Source of the DNA: Microbacterium sp. 1.5R
GTDB lineage: Bacteria; Actinomycetota; Actinomycetes; Actinomycetales; Microbacteriaceae
Direction: 5' to 3'
DNA length: 64,000 nucleotides
NCBI RefSeq assembly: GCF_007667425.1
Contig: NZ_VDRC01000001.1
Coordinates: forward strand, 2,014,595-2,078,594
The notes beneath the pieces were generated by a model that made no database searches, was not told the origin of the DNA, and saw only the letters and a list, made by a program, of their open reading frames with translations. The position numbers and the translations under genes are program-made. Each line of letters starts with the position of its first letter. The first letter of the stretch is position 1. Shown one piece after another: positions 43,190 through 52,504 of this stretch.

Positions 43190-45702
43190 TCCGCCCCCTC
43201 CGTGTCGGCGCCGGCGAGCGGCAGCGAGATGACCATGGTGAGCCCACCGCCCGGGGTGTCCTCGGGTGTCAGGCTACCGCCCATGCCCTCGGCGAATCCG
43301 CGCGACAGGGCGAGGCCGAGACCGAGCCCGGTGGTGTTGTCGGTGTCGCCGAGCCGCTGGAAAGGCTGGAAGATCTGGTCCCGTTTCTCGGCCGGCACCC
43401 CGGCGCCGCGGTCGATCACACGGATCTCGGCGTGGTCGCCGATCGTGCTCGTCGACACGATGACCCGGCTGTCGTCGGGGGCGTGCCGGTGCGCGTTCGC
43501 GATGACGTTCACGAGCACGCGCTGCAGCAGCACCGGGTCGGCCGTCACCGCAGGCAGGTCGCCGTCGAGGGCCAGTTCGACGTCGGCGGGACCGAGCGCG
43601 AGCTCGTCGACCGCGGCGAGCACGGGGCCAGCCACGTCGAGCCGCATGGTCGAGACGGCGAGAACACCGGCCTGCACCCGGCTCACGTCGAGCAGGTCGG
43701 TCACGAGAGACGACAGCGTCGCGAGGCTCTCATCGGCCGTCGCCAGCAGTTCGTCGCGGTCGGATGCCGAGAGGCCGTGCGCTCCGCGGAGTCCGCCGAT
43801 CGCGGCGACGGCGGACGCGAGGGGGCGCCGCAGGTCGTGGCTCACCGCCGACAGCAGGGCCGTGCGCACCTGGTCGGTCTCGGCGAGGGCCGCCACCTCG
43901 CGGGCCGTGGCGCGCAGGTCGGTGTGCTCGATCGCCGCGGCGAGCTGGGCCACGATCGCATCGAGCAGGCGGCGGGCCGGGGTGTCGAGCGGTTCGCCGC
44001 TGAGCTCGAGGATCGCGGGCGACGACCCCTCGACCGCCACGGTCGTGACGCGGCCGTCCGGCACGGGTTCGCCGTCGCTCGCCAGCACCTCGCCCTCGGG
44101 GGTGAGCAGACGCACCCCCGCCAGGCCGAACGCCTCGCGGGTCCGGCTGACGAGCGCGATCAGGGCGTTGTCGCCGCGCAGCACGTTGCCGGCGACGGCG
44201 GCGAGCAGCTCGGCCTCGGCGGCGGCGCGCTGCGCGGTGCGGGCGCGACGGGCCGCCTGGTCGACGATGATGCTCACGAGCACAGCGATCACGACGTACA
44301 GCGCGAGGGCGAGCACGTGCAGCGGATGCGCCACAGTGATCGTGAAGAGGGGCGCGACGAAGAGGAAGTCGAGGGTGATGCCCGACAGCACCGCCGCGAA
44401 CACCGCGGGGCGCACACCTCCGACGAGCGCGACCACGACGACGAGCAGCTGGTACGCGAGCACCTCGGCCGTGATCGACTCGGGGCTGCGGAACGTGAAC
44501 ATGACCCACGACAGCAGCGGGCCGAAGACGAGCGCGACCGCGAAGCCCAGCGCCTGTCGCCGCCACCCCAGCGCGCCCCCGGTGATGCGAGGGAGCCGCA
44601 CTCGGCCTCCCGCCGCGGCGTGCGTGACGATGTGCACGTCGATGTCGCCCGAGCGTCGGATGACCTCCGAGCCGATGCCCGGTCCGGTGAGAGCCGCGGC
44701 GAGGCGCCCGCGCCGGCTGACGCCGATCACCAGCTGCGTGGCGTCGGCGCCCTGCGCGAACTCGACGAGGGTGGCCGGGATGTCGTCGCCGATGATCTGG
44801 TGGAAACTGCCGCCGAGCGACTCGACGAGCGACCGCTGCGCGGCGAGGGCGCCCGGCGTCTCGTCGCGGAGTCCGTCTTGGGCCGCGACATGCACGGCGA
44901 GCAGTTCGCCGCCGGCCGAGCGGGCGGCGATGCGCGCTCCTCGACGCAGCAGCGTCTCACCTTCGCGCCCGCCGGTGAGCGCGACGACCACGCGCTCGCG
45001 CGCCTGCCACGTGCCCTCGATGCCGTGGTCGGCGCGGTAGCTGCGCAGCGCCGAGTCGACCTCGTCGGCGAGCCACAGCAGAGCCAGTTCACGCAACGCC
45101 GTGAGGTTGCCGAGGCGGAAGTAGTTCGACAGCGCGGCGTCGACGCGCTCGGCCGGATAGACGAGTCCGGCCGAGAGCCGGTCGCGCAGCGACTGAGGCG
45201 CGAGGTCGACGACCTCGATCTCATCGGCCGCTCGCACCACGGCATCCGGGATCGTCTCCTGCTGCGCGACGCCGGTGATCTTCTCTACGACGGCGTTGAG
45301 CGATTCGATGTGCTGGACGTTGACGGTCGTGACGACGTCGATCCCGGCATCCCGCAGCACCTCGACGTCCTGCCAGCGCTTCGCGTTCGCCGAACCAGGG
45401 GTGTTCGTGTGGGCGAGCTCGTCGACGAGCGCGATCTCCGGATGCCGGGCGAGCACCGCATCCAGGTCCATCTCCGTCAGTGGCACTCCGCGGTGCAGGT
45501 CGCTGCGGCGGGGGATCTCGGGAATGCCGACGGTCTGCGCGGCGGTCGCCGCGCGACCGTGCGTCTCGACGATCGCGATCACGACGTCGCGCCCCTCGTC
45601 GAGCAGGCGGCGCCCCTCGGCGAGCATCTCGAACGTCTTGCCGACGCCGGGTGCGGCGCCGAGCAGCACGCGGAGCCGACCCCGCCTGCCGGATGCCGTC
45701 AT
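43186..45702 (-). CDS. kdpD: KdpD sensor histidine kinase
   Basis: 838 residues. N-terminal KdpD domain with GAAPGVGKTFEML (Walker A) and IALVDELAHTNTPG, then a universal-stress-protein domain (about 230-370, with GVSRRGRLAAAL), four membrane segments (about 400-495), a GAF-like region, H-box AVSHDLRRPLASAV and a HATPase with GLGLGLALSRGFAEGMGG. Full-length family order. Potassium/c-di-AMP-responsive in known KdpD. Overlaps kdpC and kdpE by 4 nt each. Confidence 0.96.
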   Translation of the reverse strand: MTASGRRGRLRVLLGAAPGVGKTFEMLAEGRRLLDEGRDVVIAIVETHGRAATAAQTVGIPEIPRRSDLHRGVPLTEMDLDAVLARHPEIALVDELAHTNTPGSANAKRWQDVEVLRDAGIDVVTTVNVQHIESLNAVVEKITGVAQQETIPDAVVRAADEIEVVDLAPQSLRDRLSAGLVYPAERVDAALSNYFRLGNLTALRELALLWLADEVDSALRSYRADHGIEGTWQARERVVVALTGGREGETLLRRGARIAARSAGGELLAVHVAAQDGLRDETPGALAAQRSLVESLGGSFHQIIGDDIPATLVEFAQGADATQLVIGVSRRGRLAAALTGPGIGSEVIRRSGDIDVHIVTHAAAGGRVRLPRITGGALGWRRQALGFAVALVFGPLLSWVMFTFRSPESITAEVLAYQLLVVVVALVGGVRPAVFAAVLSGITLDFLFVAPLFTITVAHPLHVLALALYVVIAVLVSIIVDQAARRARTAQRAAAEAELLAAVAGNVLRGDNALIALVSRTREAFGLAGVRLLTPEGEVLASDGEPVPDGRVTTVAVEGSSPAILELSGEPLDTPARRLLDAIVAQLAAAIEHTDLRATAREVAALAETDQVRTALLSAVSHDLRRPLASAVAAIGGLRGAHGLSASDRDELLATADESLATLSSLVTDLLDVSRVQAGVLAVSTMRLDVAGPVLAAVDELALGPADVELALDGDLPAVTADPVLLQRVLVNVIANAHRHAPDDSRVIVSTSTIGDHAEIRVIDRGAGVPAEKRDQIFQPFQRLGDTDNTTGLGLGLALSRGFAEGMGGSLTPEDTPGGGLTMVISLPLAGADTEGAE

Positions 45703-46298
45703 TCGCCCTCCCGCTCATCGAGCGCGAGATTGAGCTCGGCCGTGTTGATGCGCTCCTCGCCGAGGAATCCCAGATCCCGCCCTTGAATCCTAGACTCCAC
45801 GAGGTCGCGGACCTCCTGCTCGGGCAGGTCTCGCGCCGCCGCGACACGGGGCACCTGCAGCAGCGCGTACGCGACGCTGATGTGCGGGTCGAGACCGGAG
45901 CCGGATGCCGTCACAGCGTCGGCCGGCACGGCATCCTCGCTCACGCCCTCGCGCTCGGCGATGGCGGCGCGACGTTCCTCGATCGACGCGACGAGGTCGG
46001 CGTTCTCGGGGCCGAGGTTGCTGCCGCTCGAGCCCGTGCCGTCGTAGCCGTCGCCGGCGGCGGACGGACGGGACTGGAAGTACTCCGGCAGCGCCGCCCC
46101 GTCGGCATCCGTGAACGACTGCCCGATCAGCGCGCTGCCCCTGTCGTCGGGCAGCGGTGACCCGTTGGCCTGGAACGGCAGCAGCAGCTGGCCGATTCCC
46201 GTGACGACGAGCGTGTACGCGACGCCGAGCACGAGGGTGAGGACCAGCATCGCGCGGACGGCGACCCCGGTGGTGCGGAGAGTGGAGCGGGTGGACAT
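45699..46298 (-). CDS. kdpC: KdpC subunit of the potassium-transporting ATPase
   Basis: 199 residues. One N-terminal membrane helix, then QANGSPLPDDRGSALIGQSFTD, YFQSRPSAAGDGYDGTGSSGSNLGPENADL and SGLDPHISVAYALLQVPRVAAARDLPEQEV, the KdpC signatures. It stabilises the KdpFABC complex. It is separated from kdpB by 115 nt filled with GAGCGAGCG-type repeats, an unusual gap in an otherwise overlapping operon. Confidence 0.95.
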   Translation of the reverse strand: MSTRSTLRTTGVAVRAMLVLTLVLGVAYTLVVTGIGQLLLPFQANGSPLPDDRGSALIGQSFTDADGAALPEYFQSRPSAAGDGYDGTGSSGSNLGPENADLVASIEERRAAIAEREGVSEDAVPADAVTASGSGLDPHISVAYALLQVPRVAAARDLPEQEVRDLVESRIQGRDLGFLGEERINTAELNLALDEREGE

Positions 46299-46323
46299 GA
46301 GGGGCCTTTCGGGGTGCGGGAGG

Positions 46324-46397
46324 GTGAGCGAGCGGGGCGACGGGAGGCTGAGCGAGCGAAGCTGCGGGTCGTTGAGCGAGCGGAGCGAGACGAAACG
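46324..46397. repeat. Repeats between kdpB and kdpC
   Basis: Two partial copies (46324-46342, 46348-46366) and one complete copy (46368-46397) of a 30-bp unit containing TTGAGCGAGCGGAGCGAGAC. The complete copy is identical to 48641-48670 at the other end of kdpB. Confidence 0.8.
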
Positions 46398-46413
46398 CCG
46401 TGACGAAACGCGG

Positions 46414-48681
46414 TCAGAATCCGGGGATGAGGCTGACGAGCAGGTCGATCAGCTTGATGCCGAGGAACGGCGCGATCACGCCGCCGAGGCCGTAGACGAG
46501 CAGGTTGCGCTGCAGGATCTGCGAGGCGCTCGCCGGTGTGTACTTCACGCCGCGGAGGGCCAGCGGGATGAGGAACACGATCACGATCGCGTTGAAGACG
46601 ATCGCGCTGGTGACGGCGGATGCCGGGGAGTGCAGGTGCATGATGTTCAGCACCGCGAGTCCGGGGAAGACACCCATGAACATCGCCGGGATGATGGCGA
46701 AGTACTTGGCGATGTCGTTCGCGAGCGAGAAGGTCGTGAGAGCCCCGCGGGTGATGAGCAGCTGCTTGCCGATGCGCACGATGTCGATGAGCTTGGTCGG
46801 GTCGGAGTCGAGGTCGACCATGTTGCCGGCCTCCTTCGCGGCCGAGGTGCCGGTGTTCATCGCGACGCCGACGTCGGCCTGGGCGAGTGCCGGCGCGTCG
46901 TTCGTGCCGTCGCCGGTCATGGCGACGAGGCGTCCGCCCTCCTGCTCGCGCTTGATGAGCTCGAGCTTCTGCTCGGGGGTGGCCTCGGCGAGGAAGTCGT
47001 CGACACCGGCCTCCTTCGCGATCGCGGCGGCGGTGAGCGGGTTGTCGCCCGTGATCATGACTGTGCGGATGCCCATGCTGCGCAGCTCGTCGAACCGTTC
47101 GCGCAGACCGTCTTTCACGATGTCCTTGAGGTGCACGACGCCGAGGATGCGGGGGGTGGCCGTCGCCGTCTGGCTGGCCGATCCCCGGATGGCTGGCCGT
47201 TCCACGGCATCCGCCCCGCCATGCGGGGAATCGTCAGCCATCCGCCCCGCCGACGCCGACCCGGATGCCCCGAGGACGGCGACGACAAGGGGGGTGCCGC
47301 CGCTCGAGGCCACGCCGTCGACGAGGCCGGCGAGTTCGACATCCGCGTCCAGTCCGAGCCATGCGGCGACGGCGGAGCCGGCGCCCTTGCGGATCTGCGT
47401 GCCGTCGGCGAGGTCGAGGCCCGACATGCGGGTCTGCGCGGTGAAGGGCACGACGACGGCATCCGCCGGCTGCTCGACCCGGATGCCGCGGCTCGCCGCC
47501 AGATCGACGATCGACGCCCCCTCCGGAGTTGGGTCGGCGAGCGACGACAGGGCCGCGATGCGCAGCAGCTCGGCGGCGTCGACGCCCGCGAGGGGCAGCA
47601 CCTCGTGGGCGCGGCGGTTTCCGTAGGTGATCGTGCCGGTCTTGTCGAGCAGCAGGGTCGTGACGTCACCGGCAGCCTCGACCGCGCGGCCCGACATCGC
47701 GAGCACGTTGCGCTGCACGAGGCGGTCCATGCCGGCGATGCCGATGGCGGACAGCAGCGCCCCGATCGTGGTCGGGATGAGGCAGATGAGAAGGGCGATC
47801 AGCACCGGGATGCTGACGGGCGATGCCGCGTACGAGGCGATCGGGTTGAGCGCGAGCACGACGACGACGAACACGATCGACAGGCTCGCGAGCAGGATGT
47901 TCAGCGCGATCTCGTTGGGGGTGCGCTGGCGGCTCGCGCCCTCGACGAGAGCGATCATGCGGTCGACGAACGTCTCGCCGGGCTTCGACGTGATGCGCAC
48001 GACGATGCGGTCCGACAGCACGCGGGTGCCGCCGGTGACGGCGCTGCGGTCGCCGCCGGACTCGCGGATCACCGGGGCGCTCTCGCCCGTGATCGCCGAC
48101 TCGTCGACCGTCGCGATGCCCGCGACGATGTCGCCGTCGCCCGGGATCAGGTCGCCGGCCGTGACGATCACGATGTCGTCGCGCTGCAGCTCGGCCGACG
48201 AGACCTCGACGGTCTCGGCGCGTTCTGCCACGGCATCCGTCGTCGCGTCGTAGCGGACCACGCGCCGCGCCATCGTGCTCGTGCGGGTCTTGCGCAGGGT
48301 GGCGGCCTGCGCCTTGCCGCGGCCCTCGGCGACGGATTCTGCGACATTCGCGAACAGCACGGTCAACCACAGCCAGATCGCGATGCCCCACGTGAACGGC
48401 GCCGGCACGGCCGTGCCGCCGGAGGCCGCGGGGCCGCCGAGGAACGGCTCGGCGATGGCGAGCACGGTCGTGAACGCCGCGCCGACCCAGACGAGCAGCA
48501 TCACAGGGTTGCGGACCAGTGACGCGGGATTGAGCTTGCGCAACGCGCCGGGGAGCGCCTGCACGAGCTGCGCCCACCCGAACGAGCGGGGTGAGGGAGA
48601 GGGGGCGGATGCCGCAGCATCCTGCTGTTCGACCTCCTCGGTCGTTGAGCGAGCGGAGCGAGACGAAACGTGCGAAGCCAT
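46414..48681 (-). CDS. kdpB: KdpB, catalytic P-type ATPase subunit, with an inserted segment
   Basis: 755 residues, longer than the usual 680-700. The P-type motifs are intact: phosphorylation site [36 protein letters not shown] and the TGES actuator. Two additions explain the length. The first residues ([15 protein letters not shown]) come from a dispersed 30-bp repeat. Residues about 472-510, in the nucleotide-binding domain just before [15 protein letters not shown], are encoded by a palindromic element absent from typical KdpB. ATP-driven potassium import with KdpA/C/F. Confidence 0.95.
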   Translation of the reverse strand: MASHVSSRSARSTTEEVEQQDAAASAPSPSPRSFGWAQLVQALPGALRKLNPASLVRNPVMLLVWVGAAFTTVLAIAEPFLGGPAASGGTAVPAPFTWGIAIWLWLTVLFANVAESVAEGRGKAQAATLRKTRTSTMARRVVRYDATTDAVAERAETVEVSSAELQRDDIVIVTAGDLIPGDGDIVAGIATVDESAITGESAPVIRESGGDRSAVTGGTRVLSDRIVVRITSKPGETFVDRMIALVEGASRQRTPNEIALNILLASLSIVFVVVVLALNPIASYAASPVSIPVLIALLICLIPTTIGALLSAIGIAGMDRLVQRNVLAMSGRAVEAAGDVTTLLLDKTGTITYGNRRAHEVLPLAGVDAAELLRIAALSSLADPTPEGASIVDLAASRGIRVEQPADAVVVPFTAQTRMSGLDLADGTQIRKGAGSAVAAWLGLDADVELAGLVDGVASSGGTPLVVAVLGASGSASAGRMADDSPHGGADAVERPAIRGSASQTATATPRILGVVHLKDIVKDGLRERFDELRSMGIRTVMITGDNPLTAAAIAKEAGVDDFLAEATPEQKLELIKREQEGGRLVAMTGDGTNDAPALAQADVGVAMNTGTSAAKEAGNMVDLDSDPTKLIDIVRIGKQLLITRGALTTFSLANDIAKYFAIIPAMFMGVFPGLAVLNIMHLHSPASAVTSAIVFNAIVIVFLIPLALRGVKYTPASASQILQRNLLVYGLGGVIAPFLGIKLIDLLVSLIPGF
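47165..47262. repeat. Palindromic element inserted in kdpB
   Basis: Arms 47172-47196 and 47215-47239 form an imperfect inverted repeat (GGCTG, CCCC and ATGGC blocks align). The segment encodes the extra KdpB residues in frame. Its reverse complement resembles 691-735. Confidence 0.65.
48641..48670. repeat. Dispersed 30-bp repeat at the kdpB start
   Basis: Identical over 30 bases to 46368-46397. Read on the minus strand it encodes most of the first fifteen KdpB residues. Confidence 0.85.
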
Positions 48682-48683
48682 GA

Positions 48684-50375
48684 TCAGGCGAGTCCTTCGG
48701 CGAGGGGTCCGAGTGCGAGCACGGGGAAGTAGGTGAGTGCCGTGATGATGACCGTCACGGCGGTGAGGAGTCCGACGAACTGCGGCCGGTGGGTGGGCAG
48801 CGTGCCGGTGGTCTCGGGTACGCGCTGCTGGGCGGCGAACGAGCCGGCGAGGGCGAGCACGAGCACGATCGGGATGTACCGTCCGAGCAGCATGGCTACG
48901 CCGAGGGCGGTGTTGAACCAGGGTGTGTTCGCGGTGAGCCCGCCGAACGCGGATCCGTTGTTGTTCGCCGCCGAGGTGAACGCATAGAGCACTTCGCTCA
49001 TGCCGTGCACGCCGGGGTTCAGGATGCTGGTCGCTTCGACGTCGGCGCGGATGGCCGGCACCGCGAAGCTGAGGGCGGTGCCGAGCAGCACGAGCGTCGG
49101 CGTCACGAGGATGTACAGGCTTGCGAGCGTGATCTCACGCGGTCCGACCCGTTTGCCGAGGTACTCGGGCGTGCGGCCGACGAGCAGTCCGCCGACGAAC
49201 ACGGCGATGACGGCGAGCACCAGCATGCCGTAGAGACCCGTGCCGACGCCGCCGGGGGCGACCTCGCCGAGCATCATGTTGAGCATCGGCATCATGCCGC
49301 CGAGCGCGGTGTACGAATCGTGCATCGAGTTCACCGCACCGGTGGAGGTGAGCGTGCTGGCGCTGCCGAACAGGGCGGAGCCGAGGATGCCGAAGCGCAC
49401 CTCCTTGCCCTCCATCGCCGACCCGGCCAGCTCGGGAGCGGTGCCCCGGCCGGCGAGCTCGAGAGCCGAGAGGGCGAATGTCGAGACGAGGAAGATCGTG
49501 CCCATGACGGCGGCGATCGCGTAGCCCTGGCGGTTGTCGCCCAGCATCCGTCCGAAGGTGCGCGGAAGCGCGAACGGGATCACCAGGATGAGCAGGATCT
49601 GCAGCAGGTTCGTGAAGCCGGTGGGATTCTCGAACGGGTGCGCGGAATTCGCGTTGAAGAAGCCGCCGCCGTTGGTGCCGAGCAGCTTGATGGCCTCCTG
49701 CGAGGCGACGGGGCCGCCGGGAATCGTCTGCGAGCCCCCCGAGACGGTGGTGACGTCGGTGAAACCCGCGAAGTTCTGGATCACGCCGCCCGCGAGGAGC
49801 GCGATGGCGGCGATCAGGGCGAGCGGCAGCAGGATGCGGCCGAGCCCGCGGATCAGGTCGACCCAGAAGTTGCCGATCGTCGTCGACCCGCGGCGGGCGA
49901 ACCCGCGGATGAGGGCGACGGCGACGGCGAGACCCACCGCGGCCGACACGAAGTTCTGCACCGTGAGGCCGGCGAGCTGCACCGTGTAGCCCATCGTCTG
50001 CTCGGGCGAATACGACTGCCAGTTGGTGTTGGCGACGAACGAGGCGGCGGTGTTGAAGGCGAGACCCTCGGGCACGGCGGGCAGGCCGAGCGATGCGGGA
50101 AGGAACGCCTGCAGACGCTGCAGGCCGTAGACGAGCAGCAGGCCGACGACCGAGAACGCGATCACGCCGCGCGCATACGCACGCCAGGTCTGCTCGGATG
50201 CCGGATTCACGCCGATCACGCGGTACACGCCGCGCTCGATGCGCCCGTCGCGCGGCGTGCTGAACACGTGCGCCATGTAGTCGCCGAGCGGGCGGTAGAG
50301 CAGCACGAGTGCGACGATGAGCACTGCTGCCTGGAGGATGCCGAACCAGATCTCAGCGCTGGATCCGGCCCCCAT
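48684..50375 (-). CDS. kdpA: KdpA, potassium-binding subunit
   Basis: 563 residues, ten or more membrane segments. Four selectivity-loop regions are visible, for example [54 protein letters not shown] and [17 protein letters not shown]. It forms the selective channel of KdpFABC. Its ATG shares one base with the kdpF stop codon (TGATG), and kdpB follows 2 nt after its own stop. Confidence 0.96.
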   Translation of the reverse strand: MGAGSSAEIWFGILQAAVLIVALVLLYRPLGDYMAHVFSTPRDGRIERGVYRVIGVNPASEQTWRAYARGVIAFSVVGLLLVYGLQRLQAFLPASLGLPAVPEGLAFNTAASFVANTNWQSYSPEQTMGYTVQLAGLTVQNFVSAAVGLAVAVALIRGFARRGSTTIGNFWVDLIRGLGRILLPLALIAAIALLAGGVIQNFAGFTDVTTVSGGSQTIPGGPVASQEAIKLLGTNGGGFFNANSAHPFENPTGFTNLLQILLILVIPFALPRTFGRMLGDNRQGYAIAAVMGTIFLVSTFALSALELAGRGTAPELAGSAMEGKEVRFGILGSALFGSASTLTSTGAVNSMHDSYTALGGMMPMLNMMLGEVAPGGVGTGLYGMLVLAVIAVFVGGLLVGRTPEYLGKRVGPREITLASLYILVTPTLVLLGTALSFAVPAIRADVEATSILNPGVHGMSEVLYAFTSAANNNGSAFGGLTANTPWFNTALGVAMLLGRYIPIVLVLALAGSFAAQQRVPETTGTLPTHRPQFVGLLTAVTVIITALTYFPVLALGPLAEGLA

Positions 50376-50464
50376 CAGAACTTCTCCGGGGCGACGAGGG
50401 CGACGACGAGGTAGACGATCGCGGCGACGGCGAGGGCCGCGCCGATGATCTCGAAGACGATCAC
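50375..50464 (-). CDS. kdpF: KdpF small membrane subunit
   Basis: 29 residues from GTG 50464: a single hydrophobic helix ([21 protein letters not shown]) and the typical VAPEKF end. KdpF stabilises the complex. It overlaps the upstream small gene (GTGA) and abuts kdpA, as expected for translational coupling. Confidence 0.93.
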   Translation of the reverse strand: MIVFEIIGAALAVAAIVYLVVALVAPEKF

Positions 50465-50601
50465 AGGCGTGCCTCTCCGTCCGTCGCTTCGCTGCGGGCG
50501 GAGCCTCGGGCCCGGGGGCCCTGACGCTCCACCCCCTTCGCGATGAGGGTGACCAGGGCGAACAGCGCGAGAGTCAGCGCGATGTAGATGATGTCGAGCA
50601 C
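50461..50601 (-). CDS. Small single-helix membrane protein preceding kdpF
   Basis: 46 residues from GTG 50601. One membrane helix ([20 protein letters not shown]) followed by KGVERQG and a charged tail. Overlaps the kdpF start by 4 nt, so it is the first gene of the kdp operon. TGTATC (minus strand) about 9 nt upstream may be the -10 of a leaderless kdp transcript. Not a KdpF duplicate by sequence; an accessory of the Kdp complex is the natural inference. Confidence 0.72.
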   Translation of the reverse strand: MLDIIYIALTLALFALVTLIAKGVERQGPRARGSARSEATDGEARL

Positions 50602-50658
50602 GAGAGTCGATACAACTCCCGCGCGGAGGCCGTATCCGCGATCCTCACGGATTGCCTA

Positions 50659-50757
50659 CGGCGGTATGCCGGAATGCATGCGGGATGCTCACGGCGGGAT
50701 TCCGCGGGTCGCGCCCACAGATGTCGGCGGGATGCCGCGAAAAGGTCCGACACTCGT
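50659..50757. repeat. Degenerate 33-bp tandem repeat upstream of the kdp operon
   Basis: CGGCGGTATGCCG (50659), CGGCGGGATTCCG (50692) and CGGCGGGATGCCG (50725) recur exactly 33 bases apart, with diverged sequence between them. The 50602-50815 gap otherwise contains nothing recognised. Confidence 0.65.
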
Positions 50758-50815
50758 GGGGTTGGCCCCCGGAGTGTGCGGCGAGCCGGGGGGGGTCTCG
50801 GGTCGTCCAGCCGGA

Positions 50816-51793
50816 CTACCGCGCCGAAACAGTGCGGAAGCCGGCGTTGCCCATCGACGAGTCAGGGGTGTTGTGCGACCTTGCCGAGTTGCGGTACCGG
50901 TTGCAGTACGAGTCGTGGCACAGGTAGCTTCCCCCGCGCAGCACTCTTGTCGCGCCCGTGGCGGGCCCGGTCGGGTGGGCGCGGGGCGACGCGGCGTAGT
51001 ACGCGGGATCGAACCAGTCGGCGCACCACTCCCATACGTTGCCGACGGCCTGCCACAGCCCGTACCCGTTCGGGGCGAAGGTCCGCACGGGCGCTGTCGT
51101 GAGATACCCGTCGAGCTGGGTGTTCACGGAGGGGAAGTCACCCTGCCAGATGTTGACCGCCCACCCCTCGATGCCTGGTTCGGCCTGGCCCCACGGGTAC
51201 TTCTGCGCGGCGAGGCCGCCGCGCGCGGCATACTCCCATTGCGCCTCGGTGGGGAGGGCGCGGGCCGCCCAGGAGCAGTAGGCCTCAGCATCCGCATGGC
51301 TGACGTGCACCACGGGATGGTCTGAGAGGTCCGTGATGTCGGAATGACGGCCGCCGGGGTGACGCCAGTCCGCGCCTCTGACGCCCACCCACCACGGGGT
51401 CTGCGGCGGGCGCCCGAGCACGTCATCGGCATCGGCGGCCACGGCGAGATGGAACACGGCGGAGAAGCCGAAGCTCTCAGCCTCGGTGACGTATCCCGTC
51501 GCGTCGACGAACGCGGCGAACGCATCGTTCGTGACGGGCGTCGCGTCGATCTCGAACGCCGACAGCTCGACCTCGTGCACGGGGGTCTCGCCGTCTCCGG
51601 GATTCTCGTCGCCCGAGGAATCTCCCATCCGGAACACCCCCGCGGGCACGCTCACCTGCTCGATCGGGTGCGTCGCGGCGGCGGTTCCGGCGGCGCCGGC
51701 CGTGCGAGTCGGCGACAGCGCGACGAAGGCGCTGCGTGACGGCGCGCCGCAGGCGCACTCAGGGCCGCAGGGGCCGCCGCCGCCGACGGTCAT
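50816..51793 (-). CDS. Formylglycine-generating enzyme (SUMF1/FGE family)
   Basis: 325 residues from ATG 51793. VPAGVFRMGDSSGDENPGDGETPVHEVELSAFEIDATPVTNDAF opens the fold; ALPTEAQWEYAARGG, NVWEWCADWFDP and the end GGSYLCHDSYCNRYRNSARS complete it. Both active-site cysteines (Cys292, Cys297) of true FGE are present, so it should convert Cys to formylglycine in sulfatases rather than be a non-catalytic homologue. The N-terminus is Cys/Gly-rich (GGGGPCGPECACGAPS). No sulfatase gene is visible in the window. It overlaps a DUF202 gene by 4 nt. Confidence 0.9.
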   Translation of the reverse strand: MTVGGGGPCGPECACGAPSRSAFVALSPTRTAGAAGTAAATHPIEQVSVPAGVFRMGDSSGDENPGDGETPVHEVELSAFEIDATPVTNDAFAAFVDATGYVTEAESFGFSAVFHLAVAADADDVLGRPPQTPWWVGVRGADWRHPGGRHSDITDLSDHPVVHVSHADAEAYCSWAARALPTEAQWEYAARGGLAAQKYPWGQAEPGIEGWAVNIWQGDFPSVNTQLDGYLTTAPVRTFAPNGYGLWQAVGNVWEWCADWFDPAYYAASPRAHPTGPATGATRVLRGGSYLCHDSYCNRYRNSARSHNTPDSSMGNAGFRTVSAR

Positions 51794-52122
51794 CGCTCTC
51801 CCAGCACCAGCACGCAGACCACTGCGGCAGCAGCGGTCGCGGTCACGAGCAGCGCGAGCGTCAGGCCGACGGCACCGGCTGCCGGCAGGTGCGTTTTCGA
51901 CGTCAATGCGCCGTAGGTCTGACGGAACCGCCGCTCGCTGACGACCTGCAGAGCGACGGCGGCGCCGATGACCGCCAGCGGCACGGGCAGCGTCCAGGGC
52001 CCGAACGCGACTGGCAGGAGCCGCAGTCCCACGAGACCCGCGACGCCCAGCGCGAGCAGGGTGCGTCGCCACGCGAGCAGCGTGCGCTCCGGTTGCAGCC
52101 CCGGGTCGTAGATCTGAGTCAT
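51790..52122 (-). CDS. DUF202-family small membrane protein
   Basis: 110 residues. PGLQPERTLLAWRRTLLALGVAGLVGLRLLP is the DUF202 signature and three helices are predicted. Middle gene of a leftward three-gene unit with a second DUF202-like gene (6 nt upstream) and FGE (4-nt overlap). Function unknown. Confidence 0.82.
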   Translation of the reverse strand: MTQIYDPGLQPERTLLAWRRTLLALGVAGLVGLRLLPVAFGPWTLPVPLAVIGAAVALQVVSERRFRQTYGALTSKTHLPAAGAVGLTLALLVTATAAAAVVCVLVLGER

Positions 52123-52128
52123 CGGTCG

Positions 52129-52497
52129 CTACGCCAACAGGAGTCCGAGCAGGATCAGCGCGGTCACCACGACGAGCACCACCGCCAGGGGCAGCGCCAT
52201 GACCGACGAGGGCAGTGGTTCCTGCCGCCGCATCGCGCGCTCGGCCCGACCCCACCCGATCCAAGCGAGCAGAGGCACGACGAGACCCGCACCGAGCAGC
52301 ACGAGCGACGCGGCGAGACGGAAGGTCGGATGCAGTGGCAACCCGAGTGCTTCCAGAGCGACCCCACCCGCGATGAGTGCCAGCGCGGTGCGGATCCACG
52401 CGAGGAAGGTACGCTCGTTCGCGAGCGTGAACCGCGGATCGGGTTCGGTCCCTTCTCGGTACACCCAGGCGGGCATCCGCGATTCCCCGACAGTCAT
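52129..52497 (-). CDS. YidH/DUF202-family membrane protein
   Basis: 122 residues. PAWVYREGTEPDPRFTLANERTFLAWIRTALALIAGGVAL is the YidH pattern and three helices follow. Start uncertain: ATG 52497 is used, but the internal ATG at MPAWVYREG, preceded by GGGGA, is the more usual family start. Forms a pair with the next DUF202 protein. Confidence 0.82.
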   Translation of the reverse strand: MTVGESRMPAWVYREGTEPDPRFTLANERTFLAWIRTALALIAGGVALEALGLPLHPTFRLAASLVLLGAGLVVPLLAWIGWGRAERAMRRQEPLPSSVMALPLAVVLVVVTALILLGLLLA

Positions 52498-52504
52498 CGT
52501 CACG

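Noticed and set aside
47165..47262. Sequencing error or frameshift in kdpB
   Set aside because: The frame continues into intact downstream motifs, and the extra segment is palindromic with a relative elsewhere, which fits insertion better than error.
50602..50815. Possible c-di-AMP riboswitch before kdp
   Set aside because: No matching conserved core could be recognised, and the first gene may be leaderless.
50588..51325. Plus-strand frame of 245 codons with GGMP-type repeats
   Set aside because: Most of it is antisense to the FGE gene; the GGMP pattern only reflects the 33-bp DNA periodicity (a multiple of three).
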